DNA of 64,000 nucleotides from Actinopolyspora halophila DSM 43834. GTDB taxonomy: Bacteria > Actinomycetota > Actinomycetes > Mycobacteriales > Pseudonocardiaceae. The DNA lies in the NCBI RefSeq assembly GCF_000371785.1, contig NZ_AQUI01000002.1:4009276-4073275 (forward strand). Direction: 5' to 3'. The notes beneath the pieces were generated by a model. It saw only the letters and a program-made list of their open reading frames with translations. It was not told the origin of the DNA and searched no databases. Shown piece by piece: positions 17,715-26,466 of this stretch; positions within the stretch are counted from its first letter, which is position 1; each line of letters starts with the position of its first letter. Both the position numbers and the translations under genes were made by a program.

Positions 17715-18167
17715 GTGCAGTCTGGGGAGCTCGCGCCGGATTTCGAACTCGCCGATCAGCACGGAACTCCCCGCTCGCTGTCCGGCCTGCTCACCGGGGG
17801 TGTCGTGGTCCTGTTCTTCTACCCCGCCGCGCTGGCCGCGGGGTGTGGCGCGGAGAACCGCCACTTCAGGGACCTGGCCAACCGCTTCGCCACGCTGGGG
17901 GCGCAGCCGGTGGGCATCAGTCCCGCCCCGGTGGACGAGCAGTCCCGTTTCGCCGCCGAGAACTCCCTGGGGTTCCCGCTGCTCTCCGACGGGAACGCGG
18001 AGGTGGCGCGGGAATTCGGCGTACGGCGCGGGTTCGGGCCGCTGCCCGTCAAACGGCACACGTTCGTCCTCGACCGCGACCGGCGGGTGCTGCACGTGAT
18101 CCGCAGCGAGTTCCGCACGGCGGCACACGCCGACAGGACGATCGAGTTTCTCCGGGCACGGAGCTGA
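17715..18167 (+). CDS. Peroxiredoxin of the BcpB/PrxQ type with an altered active site
   Basis: A 150-residue thioredoxin-fold peroxiredoxin similar in layout to mycobacterial BcpB. GTG at 17715 has GCGGAGG six bases upstream. The peroxidatic Cys44 sits in FFYPAALAAGCGAENRHF. The usual motif is PxxxTxxC; here Pro37 and Cys44 are kept but the Thr/Ser that orients the peroxide is Ala41, and the following Thr is Gly. LPVKRHTFVLD and VIRSEF match the family C-terminus. Reduced or changed peroxidase activity is an inference. Confidence 0.9.
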   Translation: MQSGELAPDFELADQHGTPRSLSGLLTGGVVVLFFYPAALAAGCGAENRHFRDLANRFATLGAQPVGISPAPVDEQSRFAAENSLGFPLLSDGNAEVAREFGVRRGFGPLPVKRHTFVLDRDRRVLHVIRSEFRTAAHADRTIEFLRARS

Positions 18168-18171
18168 GCTA

Positions 18172-18196
18172 CCGCTTCGTCCCCCGGACGAGGCGG
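18172..18196. terminator. Hairpin between convergent peroxiredoxin and ABC operon
   Basis: CCGCTTCGTCC (18172-18182) pairs with GGACGAGGCGG (18186-18196), with one G-T wobble and a 3-nt loop. It begins 5 bases after the peroxiredoxin stop and could serve both directions. Confidence 0.65.
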
Positions 18197-18267
18197 AGTC
18201 CATCGCTGTCGAGATGCTCCGTTCGGTTCGACTCGGTTCGCCCGGGTGGTCGCCCGGTGGAGCGCTC

Positions 18268-19272
18268 CTACCGATCCGCCCGTTCCGCACACCTCGGCTC
18301 GAGCAGTTCCCGGATTTCGGGGGAATCCACGTTCCGTGCGGTTATCAGCCGCGCACCGGTGTCGAAATCGGCGAACCGCCGCGAACCGCCGCGCAACTCC
18401 GCCACGGTCGCCCGCACCGAGCGGAACCCCATGCGGAACGGGTCCTGCGCGATCAGACCGGTCACCACGCCGTCCCGCAGTGCCTGGATCTGACCGCTCG
18501 AGGCGTCCCAGCCGATGATCTCGACCTCTCCCGCCCTGCCCGCCTGGCGGACGGCCTCGGCCGCCCCCAGGGTGCTGGGCTCGTTCGCCGCGTAGATCCC
18601 GTCCAGATCGGGATGTGCGGTGAGGATGTCCTGAGTGACCTGCATGGCCGTGTTGTAGCTGCTGTCACTGGACTGCCTGGCCACCATCCGCACCTCCGGC
18701 GCGTCACGCAGCGCTTTCCGAAACCCCTCCACCCTGGTCGCGTTCGTGCTCGTCCCCGGCTGGAACTCGATCAGCGCCACTTCGCCCCCTCCACCGAGCC
18801 GCTCGGTCAACAGCTCCGTTCCCCGCTCGGCCGCGGCCACGTTGTCCGTGGCGAACACCGGGACCCCCGAAGGCTGGGGCGAGGTCCCCGAGTCGATGTT
18901 GGCCACCGTCACCCCCTGGCGCAGCGCCGTCCGGCTGACCGCTCCGAGGGCCTTGGCATCGGTGGCGGCGTAAACCAGCCCGTCCACCCCCTGTGCGAGC
19001 AGGTTCTGCAGCAGATTCTGCTGCCCGCTCACATCACTCTCCGCGGTAACCCCGTCCCAGTGGAGATTGACGTCCTCGCGATGCTCCACAGCGCACTCCG
19101 CCCCCATGCGCACCTTCTCCCAGAAGCTGAACCCGATCGCCTTCGGCACGACCGCCACTCGCAGGGAGCCGCCACGACCGTCGTCCCCACCTCCCGGCTG
19201 GTAGATCCGAGCACCGCAGGACGCGGAAAGCAGCAGTGGCAGCAGGCAGCAGACGACCAGCGCGCGTCGCAT
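18268..19272 (-). CDS. Sugar ABC transporter substrate-binding lipoprotein (RbsB type)
   Basis: A 334-residue periplasmic-binding-protein-fold lipoprotein. A short signal peptide ends in the lipobox LSASC with Cys19 as the lipidation site. The type 1 PBP pattern is seen in AIGFSFWEKVRMGAECAVE, LLAQGVDGLVYAATD and DGIYAANEPSTLGAAEAV. It would capture a sugar or related polyol outside the membrane and pass it to the permease. It is the last gene of the ATPase-permease-binding protein operon. The ligand cannot be told from the sequence; no sugar kinase is adjacent. Confidence 0.93.
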   Translation of the reverse strand: MRRALVVCCLLPLLLSASCGARIYQPGGGDDGRGGSLRVAVVPKAIGFSFWEKVRMGAECAVEHREDVNLHWDGVTAESDVSGQQNLLQNLLAQGVDGLVYAATDAKALGAVSRTALRQGVTVANIDSGTSPQPSGVPVFATDNVAAAERGTELLTERLGGGGEVALIEFQPGTSTNATRVEGFRKALRDAPEVRMVARQSSDSSYNTAMQVTQDILTAHPDLDGIYAANEPSTLGAAEAVRQAGRAGEVEIIGWDASSGQIQALRDGVVTGLIAQDPFRMGFRSVRATVAELRGGSRRFADFDTGARLITARNVDSPEIRELLEPRCAERADR

Positions 19273-19332
19273 CGAATCACCTCGCGGACAGCCGCCGTGC
19301 CCGACGCGCCACGGCGGGGAAGGCGGTGGAAC

Positions 19333-20340
19333 CTAACCGGTTTCCTCGTTGTTGAACTTGCGGCGCTGGTAGCGGTCCCACCAGACGGCCAACCAGATGA
19401 TCAGCCCGATCAGCACGTTCTGGTAAAAGGTCCCGATCCCCAGCTGGACCGCGCCGTTGCGGATGACGGCCACCAGAAACGCCCCGATCAACGACCCGAG
19501 GATCGTCCCCCTGCCTCCGAACAGGCTGGCCCCGCCGATCACCACGGCGGCGATCACGTCCAGTTCCAGCCCTTCCCCGAAGTTGGGCTGGCCCGAGTTG
19601 ATCCGGGAAGCGGCGATCATTCCGCCGAGCCCCGCGAACATCCCGGACAGCACGTAGACGGCCGTGATGTGCCTGTTGACGGCCACTCCGGACAGCCGGG
19701 CGGCCTCCGGGTTGGACCCCAGCACGTACGCGTAACGGCCGAGGCGCGTTCTCGTCAGGATCACGTGCCCCACCAGCGCGACGAACGCGATCAACAACAC
19801 CGGAACGGGAACCGGCCCCAGCACACCCTGGCCCAGCAACCGGAACGAGTCCGGGGCTCCGAACACGGCCACCGCCCCGGTGCTGATCAGCACCACCCCG
19901 CGCGCCACGCTGAGCATCCCCAGGGTGGCTATGAACGGCGGCAGCCCGACCCTGGAAACCAGCAGCCCGTTGACCAGCCCCGCGGTGGCTCCGACCGCGA
20001 GTCCACCGAGGATCCCGAACAGTGGGTTCAGCCCGTGCTCGGCCATGAGCAGCACTCCGACCACACCGGACAGCGCGGCCATCGAGCCGACGGAGAGGTC
20101 GATCCCGCCGGTGATGATCACCAGCGTCACGCCCACGGCCATGACGGCCTTGACCGAGGTCTGCGACCCCAGGTTGAACAGGTTGTCCGCCGTGAGGAAG
20201 GACGGAGCCACGAAGGACAGCACCACGAAGATCACGATCAGCGCCCCGGCCGCGGCCAACCTGGACACCGCTCCGGACATCCGTGCCGGCGACCGCGACC
20301 GCTGACGACCGCCCGTTTCCGTCTCAGTCCCGCTGCTCAT
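19333..20340 (-). CDS. Sugar ABC transporter permease (RbsC type)
   Basis: A 335-residue membrane protein of the BPD_transp_2 (RbsC/XylH) family with about ten hydrophobic segments. The cytoplasmic coupling region near the C-terminus reads ASRINSGQPNFGEGLELDVIAAVVIGGASLFGGRGT, a strong family signature. Its start overlaps the ATPase gene end by 17 bp, showing translational coupling. One permease gene is enough, as these transporters work as homodimers. Confidence 0.94.
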   Translation of the reverse strand: MSSGTETETGGRQRSRSPARMSGAVSRLAAAGALIVIFVVLSFVAPSFLTADNLFNLGSQTSVKAVMAVGVTLVIITGGIDLSVGSMAALSGVVGVLLMAEHGLNPLFGILGGLAVGATAGLVNGLLVSRVGLPPFIATLGMLSVARGVVLISTGAVAVFGAPDSFRLLGQGVLGPVPVPVLLIAFVALVGHVILTRTRLGRYAYVLGSNPEAARLSGVAVNRHITAVYVLSGMFAGLGGMIAASRINSGQPNFGEGLELDVIAAVVIGGASLFGGRGTILGSLIGAFLVAVIRNGAVQLGIGTFYQNVLIGLIIWLAVWWDRYQRRKFNNEETG

Positions 20341-21859
20341 GCTCGCCTCCGGCCCCTGTCGCCAGCGCGACGATGCGCTGCTCGGAGTACTCTTCGCGTT
20401 CCAGCTCGCCCACGACCCGTCCAGCGCGCAGCACCAGGATCCGGTCGCACATGTTCATCAGCTCCGGCAGGTAACTGGAGATCAGCACGATCGCCCTGCC
20501 CTCGGCGGCCAGCTCGTCCAGCTGCTGGAACATCTCGGACTTCGCGGCGACGTCCATACCGCGCCCCGGCTCGTCGAAGAGCAGCACCTCGGCACCGGTA
20601 CGCAGGATCCGCGCCAGCACCACCTTCTGCTGATTGCCGCCGGAGAGCAGGCGCACGGGACGATCGACCCGCGGAACCCGGATGCCGAGGCTCTCCCGGT
20701 AGTACTCGGCCAGTCCGCGCTGTCCGCGAAGGTCGATCAGACCGCCGCGCATCGGAAGCCTTCCGAGGGTTATGTTGACGTCCACTCCCAGCTGCAGGGC
20801 CAGCCCGTCGGTCTTCCTGCTCTCCGTCAGGTAGCCGATCCCGGCGGCGATGGCGTCCCGTGGTCGTCGAATACGCACCGGACGACCGTCCAACCGGATG
20901 CTTCCCGCCGTGGCCGGTTCCGCGCCGAACACGGCACGCGCCAGTTCGGTGCGTCCGGCACCCACCAACCCGGCCAGACCGACGATCTCGCCCGCTCGCA
21001 CGGCCAGCCCGGCGTGGTGCAGGGCTCCGGGACGTTCCAACCCCCGCACCTCGAGCCGAACCGGGCCCGGCTCGTGGAAGGTGCGCGGATAGAGGTTGTC
21101 GACCTCGCGTCCGACCATGGAACGCACCAGACCGGGCTCGTCCATCCGCCCGACCGGGGCGGTGGTAACCACCGCACCGTCCCGCAGCACCGTCACCCGG
21201 TCGCCGATCGCGAAGATCTCGTCCAACCGGTGGGAGATGTAGCAAACGGCCATGCCCTGCGCTGTGAGTTCCCCCAGGACAGTGAACAGCTCCCGGCTCT
21301 CCCGTTCGGTCAGGCTGGCGGTCGGTTCGTCCAGGATCAGCAACCGGGCGTCCACGGCCAGCGCCTTGGCTATCTCGACGCGCTGCTGCTCGGCTGTGGA
21401 AAGGGTCCGCACCGGACGCGTTTCCCGCACGCTCAGGCCGACCCTTCGAAGCAGCCCACGAGCGAGGGCGCGCTCCCTGCCCCGCAGTATCCAACCGAAA
21501 CCGCCCGGCTCCTGCCCGATGAACAGGTTCTCGGCGACCGTGAGATCCGGGGCCAGCGCGAACTCCTGGTGAACCATCGCCACCCCGAGCCGCCGCGCCT
21601 CGGCGGGGCCCCGATGCGTGACCGGGGAACCGGCTATCTCGACACGTCCGGAAGTCGGTCGGTCCACTTGGGCGAGAAGCTTCATCAAGGTGGACTTCCC
21701 CGCCCCGTTCTCCCCCGCGAACACGTGTACCTCGCCCCCGAAGACGTCGAGGCTGACCTCCGTTACCGCATCGACCCCGGGAAATCGTTTACTCACCTCG
21801 GTCAGACGTGCCAGCGGTTCGTTTCCCGCCCCCTCGACCTGCGCGAATTCACCCACCAC
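20324..21859 (-). CDS. Sugar ABC transporter ATP-binding protein (RbsA type)
   Basis: A 511-residue protein with two fused ATPase domains. The first has Walker A GENGAGKST (about 49-57), signature LSTAEQQRVE and Walker B LLILDEPTAS; the second has the degenerate Walker A GLVGAGRTEL that is normal for RbsA and the signature LSGGNQQKVVLARIL. It powers uptake of a sugar by the downstream permease. GTG at 21859 has GGGAGG close by. A -10 box TATGAT lies about 50 bp upstream. It is divergent from the protein kinase gene. Confidence 0.94.
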   Translation of the reverse strand: MVGEFAQVEGAGNEPLARLTEVSKRFPGVDAVTEVSLDVFGGEVHVFAGENGAGKSTLMKLLAQVDRPTSGRVEIAGSPVTHRGPAEARRLGVAMVHQEFALAPDLTVAENLFIGQEPGGFGWILRGRERALARGLLRRVGLSVRETRPVRTLSTAEQQRVEIAKALAVDARLLILDEPTASLTERESRELFTVLGELTAQGMAVCYISHRLDEIFAIGDRVTVLRDGAVVTTAPVGRMDEPGLVRSMVGREVDNLYPRTFHEPGPVRLEVRGLERPGALHHAGLAVRAGEIVGLAGLVGAGRTELARAVFGAEPATAGSIRLDGRPVRIRRPRDAIAAGIGYLTESRKTDGLALQLGVDVNITLGRLPMRGGLIDLRGQRGLAEYYRESLGIRVPRVDRPVRLLSGGNQQKVVLARILRTGAEVLLFDEPGRGMDVAAKSEMFQQLDELAAEGRAIVLISSYLPELMNMCDRILVLRAGRVVGELEREEYSEQRIVALATGAGGEHEQRD

Positions 21860-21906
21860 GGACCTCCCGACGACTCGGCCACATCGGACCGGAAGGAGTG
21901 ATTTGG

Positions 21907-21912
21907 ATCATA
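21907..21912 (-). promoter_or_regulatory. Likely -10 box of the sugar ABC operon
   Basis: TATGAT on the minus strand differs from the consensus at one base and lies about 48 bp before the ATPase start. The -35 region is weak (TTCCGG at 18 bp). Two copies of GGATCA around 21905-21926 may be part of an operator. Confidence 0.45.
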
Positions 21913-22143
21913 GACGCTTCACGGATCACCCGGAAGGGATCCACTCCGACGAGTAACCGATCAGTCCCACACAGCATCGCGGCGACCGCGGGCCCCTCGA
22001 GAGTTCGGAGGTCCTACCCGCCTCTCCGAGTCCGCACGGCCCGGACCGCTCTCCGCCGTGCGCTCCCTCCAGCCGGTTCGTGCACCACCGACGAACCGGA
22101 GCCCGTAAGGTTGGGAGCGAATCGGCGAAGGGGGACGATCTCA

Positions 22144-23814
22144 GTGCAGCCGCTGCTGGCCGGCGATCCGGGCAAGATCGGCGACTACCGGCTACTCGCC
22201 CGCATCGGCAAAGGCGCGATGGGCGCGGTCTACCTCGGGGGGTCCAGGGGAGGGCGTCCCGTAGCGGTGAAAGTGGCCAAACCGGAACTCGCCGAGGACA
22301 CGGACTTCCGTGAACGGTTCCGCCGCGAAGCCCGCATGTCGGCCGCGGTCGGCGGCTTCTGGACCGCCACCGTGGTCGACGCCGATCCGGAGGCCACCCA
22401 TCCCTGGCTCGCCACCGAATACGTTCCGGGGCCCACGCTGCACCAGGCCGTCGCCGAGCACGGTCCGCTCCCGGAGAGCACGGTGCTCGGGCTCGGCGCG
22501 GGACTGGCCGAAGCCCTGCAGGCCGTGCACCGGGCCGGACTGGTGCACCGGGACCTCAAACCGGCGAACGTGCTGCTCGGCCCGGACGGCCCCCGGGTGA
22601 TCGATTTCGGGATCTCCCGCGCCATGGCCGCGAGCGGAATGACCGCGACCGGGATGTTCTTCGGGACGCCGGGATTCTTCTCCCCCGAACAGACCACCGG
22701 CACCGATGTCGCTCCGCCGAGCGACGTGTTCTCGCTGGGAGCGGTGCTCGTGTTCGCGGCGACCGGAACAGCCCCGTTCGGCAACGAGAACACCGCGGCC
22801 ATGCTCTACCGCGTGGTGCACAACGAGCCGGACCTGAGCGCGCTTCCGGAGGCGGTGCGTTCTCCGGTCGCGGCCTGCCTCGCCAAGGACCCCAACGCAC
22901 GTCCGAGCACCGGTGAACTGCTCGACACCATCGGAAGCTCGTGGCACTTCTCGGCCGAGTGGCTGCCCTCGGGCGTGAAAACACTGATCAACGGGCACAC
23001 CGCCCAGCTGGAACGGGTACTTCACGGCGGCACACCGGACCACGAGCAACCGTCCGCCCAGCGGAAAGGAGCAGGCGGCACCGCAGTGGCCCCGCCCCCT
23101 GACCCGGGAGCGGGGAACAGTCCCTCCGTGCTCGCACCGCGGTCACCTTCCGCCGCGGGGCAGGCTCCGCCTCCTCCCGGTGCCCCGCAGCCGGACGGGA
23201 GCGCCGCACCGGCACCTCCTCCAGCGGGAAGCCCCTCCGCCGGCGGGGACGCCGGATCCGGACAACACCGCGCCGACCCCCCGGAGGCGGTGCGGACCGA
23301 GTTGCCCGGCCCCGTGTTCCGCACGGCGGGCAGGGGGAGCGCACTGCTGTGGTCGGGCTTTTCGGCGTTGCTCGCCTACGGGACGGTGCGAACGGGATCG
23401 GAGTTCAGCGTGTCGGGGGAGACCGCGGCGGTGTTCATGCTCGCCGTCTTCCTGCTGCTGCTCAGCGCGGTGCTGTCCCTGGCGCACGCCCTGATACCCG
23501 CGATCCGGATCAAGATCAACCCCGACGGGATCCGGGTGAGCCGGATGGGACTGCGCCGGGACATCCCCTGGACCAGGGTCGGCCGGGTCGGTCTCGTCGG
23601 CACCGGCAAGAAGCAGGCCCTCGCAGTGTGGGTCCCCCCTGATTCCATGCCCGAGTCCCGCTGGTGGCACCGCGTTCGCGAGTACCACGGCGGGAGCAGG
23701 ATATTCACCATCGGCGCCAGTGGCGGATGGTGGAAGAGGCGGCGCGAGGCCAGACGTCTCCGCTCCGCGCTCCAGCAGTACGCGTCGAGCAGGTACGACC
23801 CGCGGCTGATCTGA
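22144..23814 (+). CDS. Membrane Ser/Thr protein kinase with C-terminal PH-like domain
   Basis: A 556-residue Hanks-type kinase. GTG at 22144 lies after GGGGGA; the frame stays open upstream without domain character. The glycine loop IGKGAMGAVY, Lys43 in VAVKVAK, the catalytic loop HRDLKPANVLL (Asp137) and IDFGISR (Asp154) are all present, so it should be active. A Pro/Ala/Gly-rich linker (about 300-385) leads to two membrane helices (about 395-450). The last 100 residues after the helices (IKINPDGIRVSRMGLRRDIPW...) look like a bacterial PH domain. It is a single gene with no linked phosphatase or substrate. Confidence 0.92.
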   Translation: MQPLLAGDPGKIGDYRLLARIGKGAMGAVYLGGSRGGRPVAVKVAKPELAEDTDFRERFRREARMSAAVGGFWTATVVDADPEATHPWLATEYVPGPTLHQAVAEHGPLPESTVLGLGAGLAEALQAVHRAGLVHRDLKPANVLLGPDGPRVIDFGISRAMAASGMTATGMFFGTPGFFSPEQTTGTDVAPPSDVFSLGAVLVFAATGTAPFGNENTAAMLYRVVHNEPDLSALPEAVRSPVAACLAKDPNARPSTGELLDTIGSSWHFSAEWLPSGVKTLINGHTAQLERVLHGGTPDHEQPSAQRKGAGGTAVAPPPDPGAGNSPSVLAPRSPSAAGQAPPPPGAPQPDGSAAPAPPPAGSPSAGGDAGSGQHRADPPEAVRTELPGPVFRTAGRGSALLWSGFSALLAYGTVRTGSEFSVSGETAAVFMLAVFLLLLSAVLSLAHALIPAIRIKINPDGIRVSRMGLRRDIPWTRVGRVGLVGTGKKQALAVWVPPDSMPESRWWHRVREYHGGSRIFTIGASGGWWKRRREARRLRSALQQYASSRYDPRLI

Positions 23815-23882
23815 TCGCTCGCGAGCAAGGCACCGGGGTCGTGCGGGACCGCTTCCCGCTGTCGGGGCCCCGCTCCAGGAAC

Positions 23883-23899
23883 GACGGGGAGATCCCGTC
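23883..23899. terminator. Small hairpin between kinase and hydrolase genes
   Basis: GACGGG and CCCGTC are separated by 5 nt in the 126-bp gap between the convergent kinase and SGNH genes. The stem is only 6 bp, so this is a weak call. Confidence 0.35.
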
Positions 23900-23940
23900 A
23901 CAGCAGTGAGAACCCCGACAACCGGAGCGCAGCAGCACCG

Positions 23941-24783
23941 TCAGGTCGCCGAAAGCGGACTCGTCCGCTCAGCCCCGGAGAAGAACTCGGCCACGCTCGG
24001 CAGCAGCCCCTGTTCGTGTCCGGCAGCGTTCGGGTGGTACGACTCCCCGACCGGGTAGGAGAGCCCGTTGATCCAGGGCTGTGCGCCGCACACGCCGTGC
24101 CCCTCGAAGTCCCCCTTCACGTCCAGGAAGGCGAAACCGGCGGCACGCGCCTGTTCGGAAATGGACCGGTTCAGCGTCTCGGCCGCCTCGTTGAGGCGCT
24201 GCCTCTCGAACTCGCTCAGCGGGGACAGGCAGGCACCGAGTTCGAACAGGCGTGGATACCCCACCACGCCCACCCGTGCTTCGGGAGCCTTCGAGGAGAT
24301 CGCGTCATAGGTGTCGGCCAGTTGTCCGGGCAGTTGTTCCGTGGCGTAGTTCTCCGCCTCGGTGACGGCGTCGTCGCAGGCCTGGTCTCCCCCGGTCGCA
24401 CAGCTCGTCACCACGGGGACGAATCCGGCGTCGTTGCCTCCGACGGAGATCGTGACCACGTCGGTGCTCCGGCTCAACGGGGCGAGTTGCCCGTCCAGGA
24501 CGTCACCGGTCTTCGCACCGGCACAGGCCGTGAAGGAGAAGCTCTCGGCTCCCGCGTCGGCCGCGGCCAGGCTCGGGTAGGCCAGTTCGCTCCTGCGGCA
24601 GTCGCCGCTGCCCGGGGTGTAGTCCCCCGTCCCCACCCCGGAGGCGTAGGAGTCCCCGAGTGCCACGTACTCGAGCGAATCGGACCTCTCCGAGTCCGCA
24701 GCCGTGGCCACGGGGGCGGACAGCGGCAACAGCGCTACGGCGAAAGCAGTGGAAAGACAACTGGACAGCACGGATTTACGCAC
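23941..24783 (-). CDS. Secreted SGNH/GDSL-type lipase or esterase
   Basis: A 280-residue exported hydrolase. The first 28 residues are a Sec signal peptide (basic N-terminus, hydrophobic core, cleavage after VATAA). The SGNH blocks are GDSYASG with Ser45, the Gly of block II in ACAGAKT, SVGGNDAGF with the Asn, and SYHPNAAGH with the His. Six cysteines suggest disulfides, as in Streptomyces secreted lipases of this type. GTG at 24783 has GGAGG upstream. It probably cleaves lipid or acyl esters outside the cell. Confidence 0.92.
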   Translation of the reverse strand: MRKSVLSSCLSTAFAVALLPLSAPVATAADSERSDSLEYVALGDSYASGVGTGDYTPGSGDCRRSELAYPSLAAADAGAESFSFTACAGAKTGDVLDGQLAPLSRSTDVVTISVGGNDAGFVPVVTSCATGGDQACDDAVTEAENYATEQLPGQLADTYDAISSKAPEARVGVVGYPRLFELGACLSPLSEFERQRLNEAAETLNRSISEQARAAGFAFLDVKGDFEGHGVCGAQPWINGLSYPVGESYHPNAAGHEQGLLPSVAEFFSGAERTSPLSAT

Positions 24784-25158
24784 GGGTTACCTCCGGTGAC
24801 CTTGATCGACCTTTCGTTACTATCAGTGCTCGAAAAGCCACAAAAGGTACACACGGAGGATCAAGTGCCAATCGCTACGATCGTGTGACACAGCTCGGCG
24901 GGAACTACTCGCCCCGGTTCACGTCGGTGAGCCCACCGCGGCGCCCCCGCTGGAACAACGACCCGCACCACCGGCTCCGGCAACCGCGCGGTCGCCGAAG
25001 CGGGCACCGCCGATTCGCCCCCCTGCCGGACAAATCGGCTCTTCCTCTCCCGAAAGGGACAACGAAAGAGAACGAAAAACCGCCACGACGCAACGAAGCT
25101 TCGAAAAAAGCAATGCGTCCCGGCTGAAAGTGTCGCCACGAGGACATAGCCTGTTGCC
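24784..25158. other. Divergent intergenic region with likely rocD promoter
   Basis: No gene is seen in these 375 bases between two divergent genes. It is more A/T rich around 24810-24860 and 25060-25120. A perfect palindrome CGAAGCTTCG sits at 25094-25103, 55 bp before rocD, and could be a regulator site. The -10 box of rocD is described separately. Confidence 0.5.
25147..25152 (+). promoter_or_regulatory. -10 box for leaderless rocD transcript
   Basis: TAGCCT ends 6 bases before the rocD ATG at 25159, which is the spacing expected if transcription starts on the A of the ATG. No Shine-Dalgarno is present. A CTGAAA at about 17 bp upstream is a weak -35. Confidence 0.5.
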
Positions 25159-26397
25159 ATGACAGCGGCCGTACCCGGCGTGCGCGACACGCCCTCCGAG
25201 ACTTCCGACTTCCTCGCTTTGGACGAGGCCTACTCCACGCACAACTACCACCCGCTTCCGGTGGTGCTCGCGACGGCGTCCGGAGCCCGGATGACCGATG
25301 TGGACGGTCACAGCTATCTGGACTTCCTCGCGGGGTACTCGGCGCTGAACTTCGGACACCGCCACCCCGATCTCGTCGCCGCCGCGACGGAACAGCTCAA
25401 CCGGGTGACCCTCACCAGCAGGGCCTTCCACCACGACCAGTTCGGTCCGTTCTGTCGCGAACTCGCCGAACTCACCGGCACGGAGATGGTGCTGCCCATG
25501 AACTCCGGGGCCGAGGCGGTGGAGTCCGCGATCAAGGTGGCCCGCAAGTGGTCCTACCGGGTCAAGGGGGTTCCCGAGGAACGAGCCGAGATCATCGTGG
25601 CCGGCTCGAACTTCCACGGCCGGACCACCACGCTCGTCTCCTTCTCCACCGATCCCGACGCCCGCGCCGAGTACGGGCCCTACACCCCGGGATTCGTCGT
25701 CACCGAGTACGGCGACGCCGGAGCCGTCGAGGAGGCCATCACCCCGAACACCGCCGCGGTGCTCGTCGAACCGATCCAGGGCGAGTCGGGGGTGGTTGTC
25801 CCTCCGGAAGGGTATCTGCGCAGGTTGCGGGAGCTGTGCGACGACAACGACGTGCTGTTGGTCTCGGACGAGATCCAGTCCGGGCTGGCCCGCACCGGAG
25901 AACTGCTGGCCACCGATCACGAGGGGGTCCGCGCCGACCTGTACACCCTGGGCAAAGCACTGGGCGGCGGGATCGTTCCCGTGTCGGCCGTGGTCGGCGA
26001 CCGTTCCGTCCTCGGAGTCCTCCGCCCCGGAGAGCACGGATCCACCTTCGGCGGGAACCCGTTGGCCTGCGCCGTGGGACGTGCCGTCGTGCGCCTGCTG
26101 TCCGACGGGTGGTTCCAGCGGAGAGCACGCGAACTCGGCGAACGGTTGCACCGGCGCCTCGACGAACTCCTCGGTCACGGCGTCTCCGAGGTGCGCGGAC
26201 GTGGCCTGTGGGCCGGGGTGGACATCTCCCCCGGAGGCCCCGACGGCCGCCAGGTCTGCGAACGACTCCTCCAGCACGGTGTGCTGTGCAAGCAGACCCA
26301 GGACAACACACTGCGCATGGCCCCGCCCCTGGTCATCTCCCCCGAGGACCTCGAAACCGGGTTGGACGCGATCGCGGAGGTACTCACCCCCCGCTGA
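25159..26397 (+). CDS. rocD: Ornithine--oxo-acid aminotransferase
   Basis: This PLP enzyme moves the delta-amino group of ornithine to 2-oxoglutarate, giving glutamate semialdehyde for proline or glutamate. The 412-residue protein has the OAT-specific N-terminus DEAYSTHNYHPLPVVLATASGA, GSAEAVE-like MNSGAEAVESAIK for PLP phosphate, Asp237 in SDEIQSG under the pyridine nitrogen and the Schiff-base Lys266 in YTLGKALGGG. The THNYHPLPVV block separates it from acetylornithine aminotransferases. It appears to be translated from a leaderless transcript. No arginase or other arg gene is linked here. Confidence 0.94.
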   Translation: MTAAVPGVRDTPSETSDFLALDEAYSTHNYHPLPVVLATASGARMTDVDGHSYLDFLAGYSALNFGHRHPDLVAAATEQLNRVTLTSRAFHHDQFGPFCRELAELTGTEMVLPMNSGAEAVESAIKVARKWSYRVKGVPEERAEIIVAGSNFHGRTTTLVSFSTDPDARAEYGPYTPGFVVTEYGDAGAVEEAITPNTAAVLVEPIQGESGVVVPPEGYLRRLRELCDDNDVLLVSDEIQSGLARTGELLATDHEGVRADLYTLGKALGGGIVPVSAVVGDRSVLGVLRPGEHGSTFGGNPLACAVGRAVVRLLSDGWFQRRARELGERLHRRLDELLGHGVSEVRGRGLWAGVDISPGGPDGRQVCERLLQHGVLCKQTQDNTLRMAPPLVISPEDLETGLDAIAEVLTPR

Positions 26398-26437
26398 ACC
26401 ACGCTGAGCGGAGCTCCGGCCTCCGGAGGGAACCGGT

Positions 26438-26466
26438 CCCGCCCGACGGGAGCCCCGCCGGGCGGG
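26438..26466. terminator. Bidirectional hairpin between rocD and zapE
   Basis: CCCGCCCG (26438-26445) pairs with CGGGCGGG (26459-26466) around a 13-nt loop. It sits exactly between the convergent genes and touches the zapE stop. Confidence 0.65.

Noticed and set aside
15513-18167. An 884-codon open frame on the plus strand
   Set aside because: Only its last 150 codons (from 17715) are the peroxiredoxin. The rest is antisense to the Rv2629-like and DJ-1 genes and has the His/Arg/Gln-rich look of a mirror frame.
18214-20778. An 854-codon open frame on the plus strand
   Set aside because: It mirrors the sugar ABC transporter genes and contains only low-complexity His/Gln/Arg/Pro sequence.
25094-25103. 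CGAAGCTTCG palindrome as a firm operator for rocD
   Set aside because: A single 10-bp palindrome without a known regulator or second copy is too weak to call as a feature; it is mentioned only in the region note.
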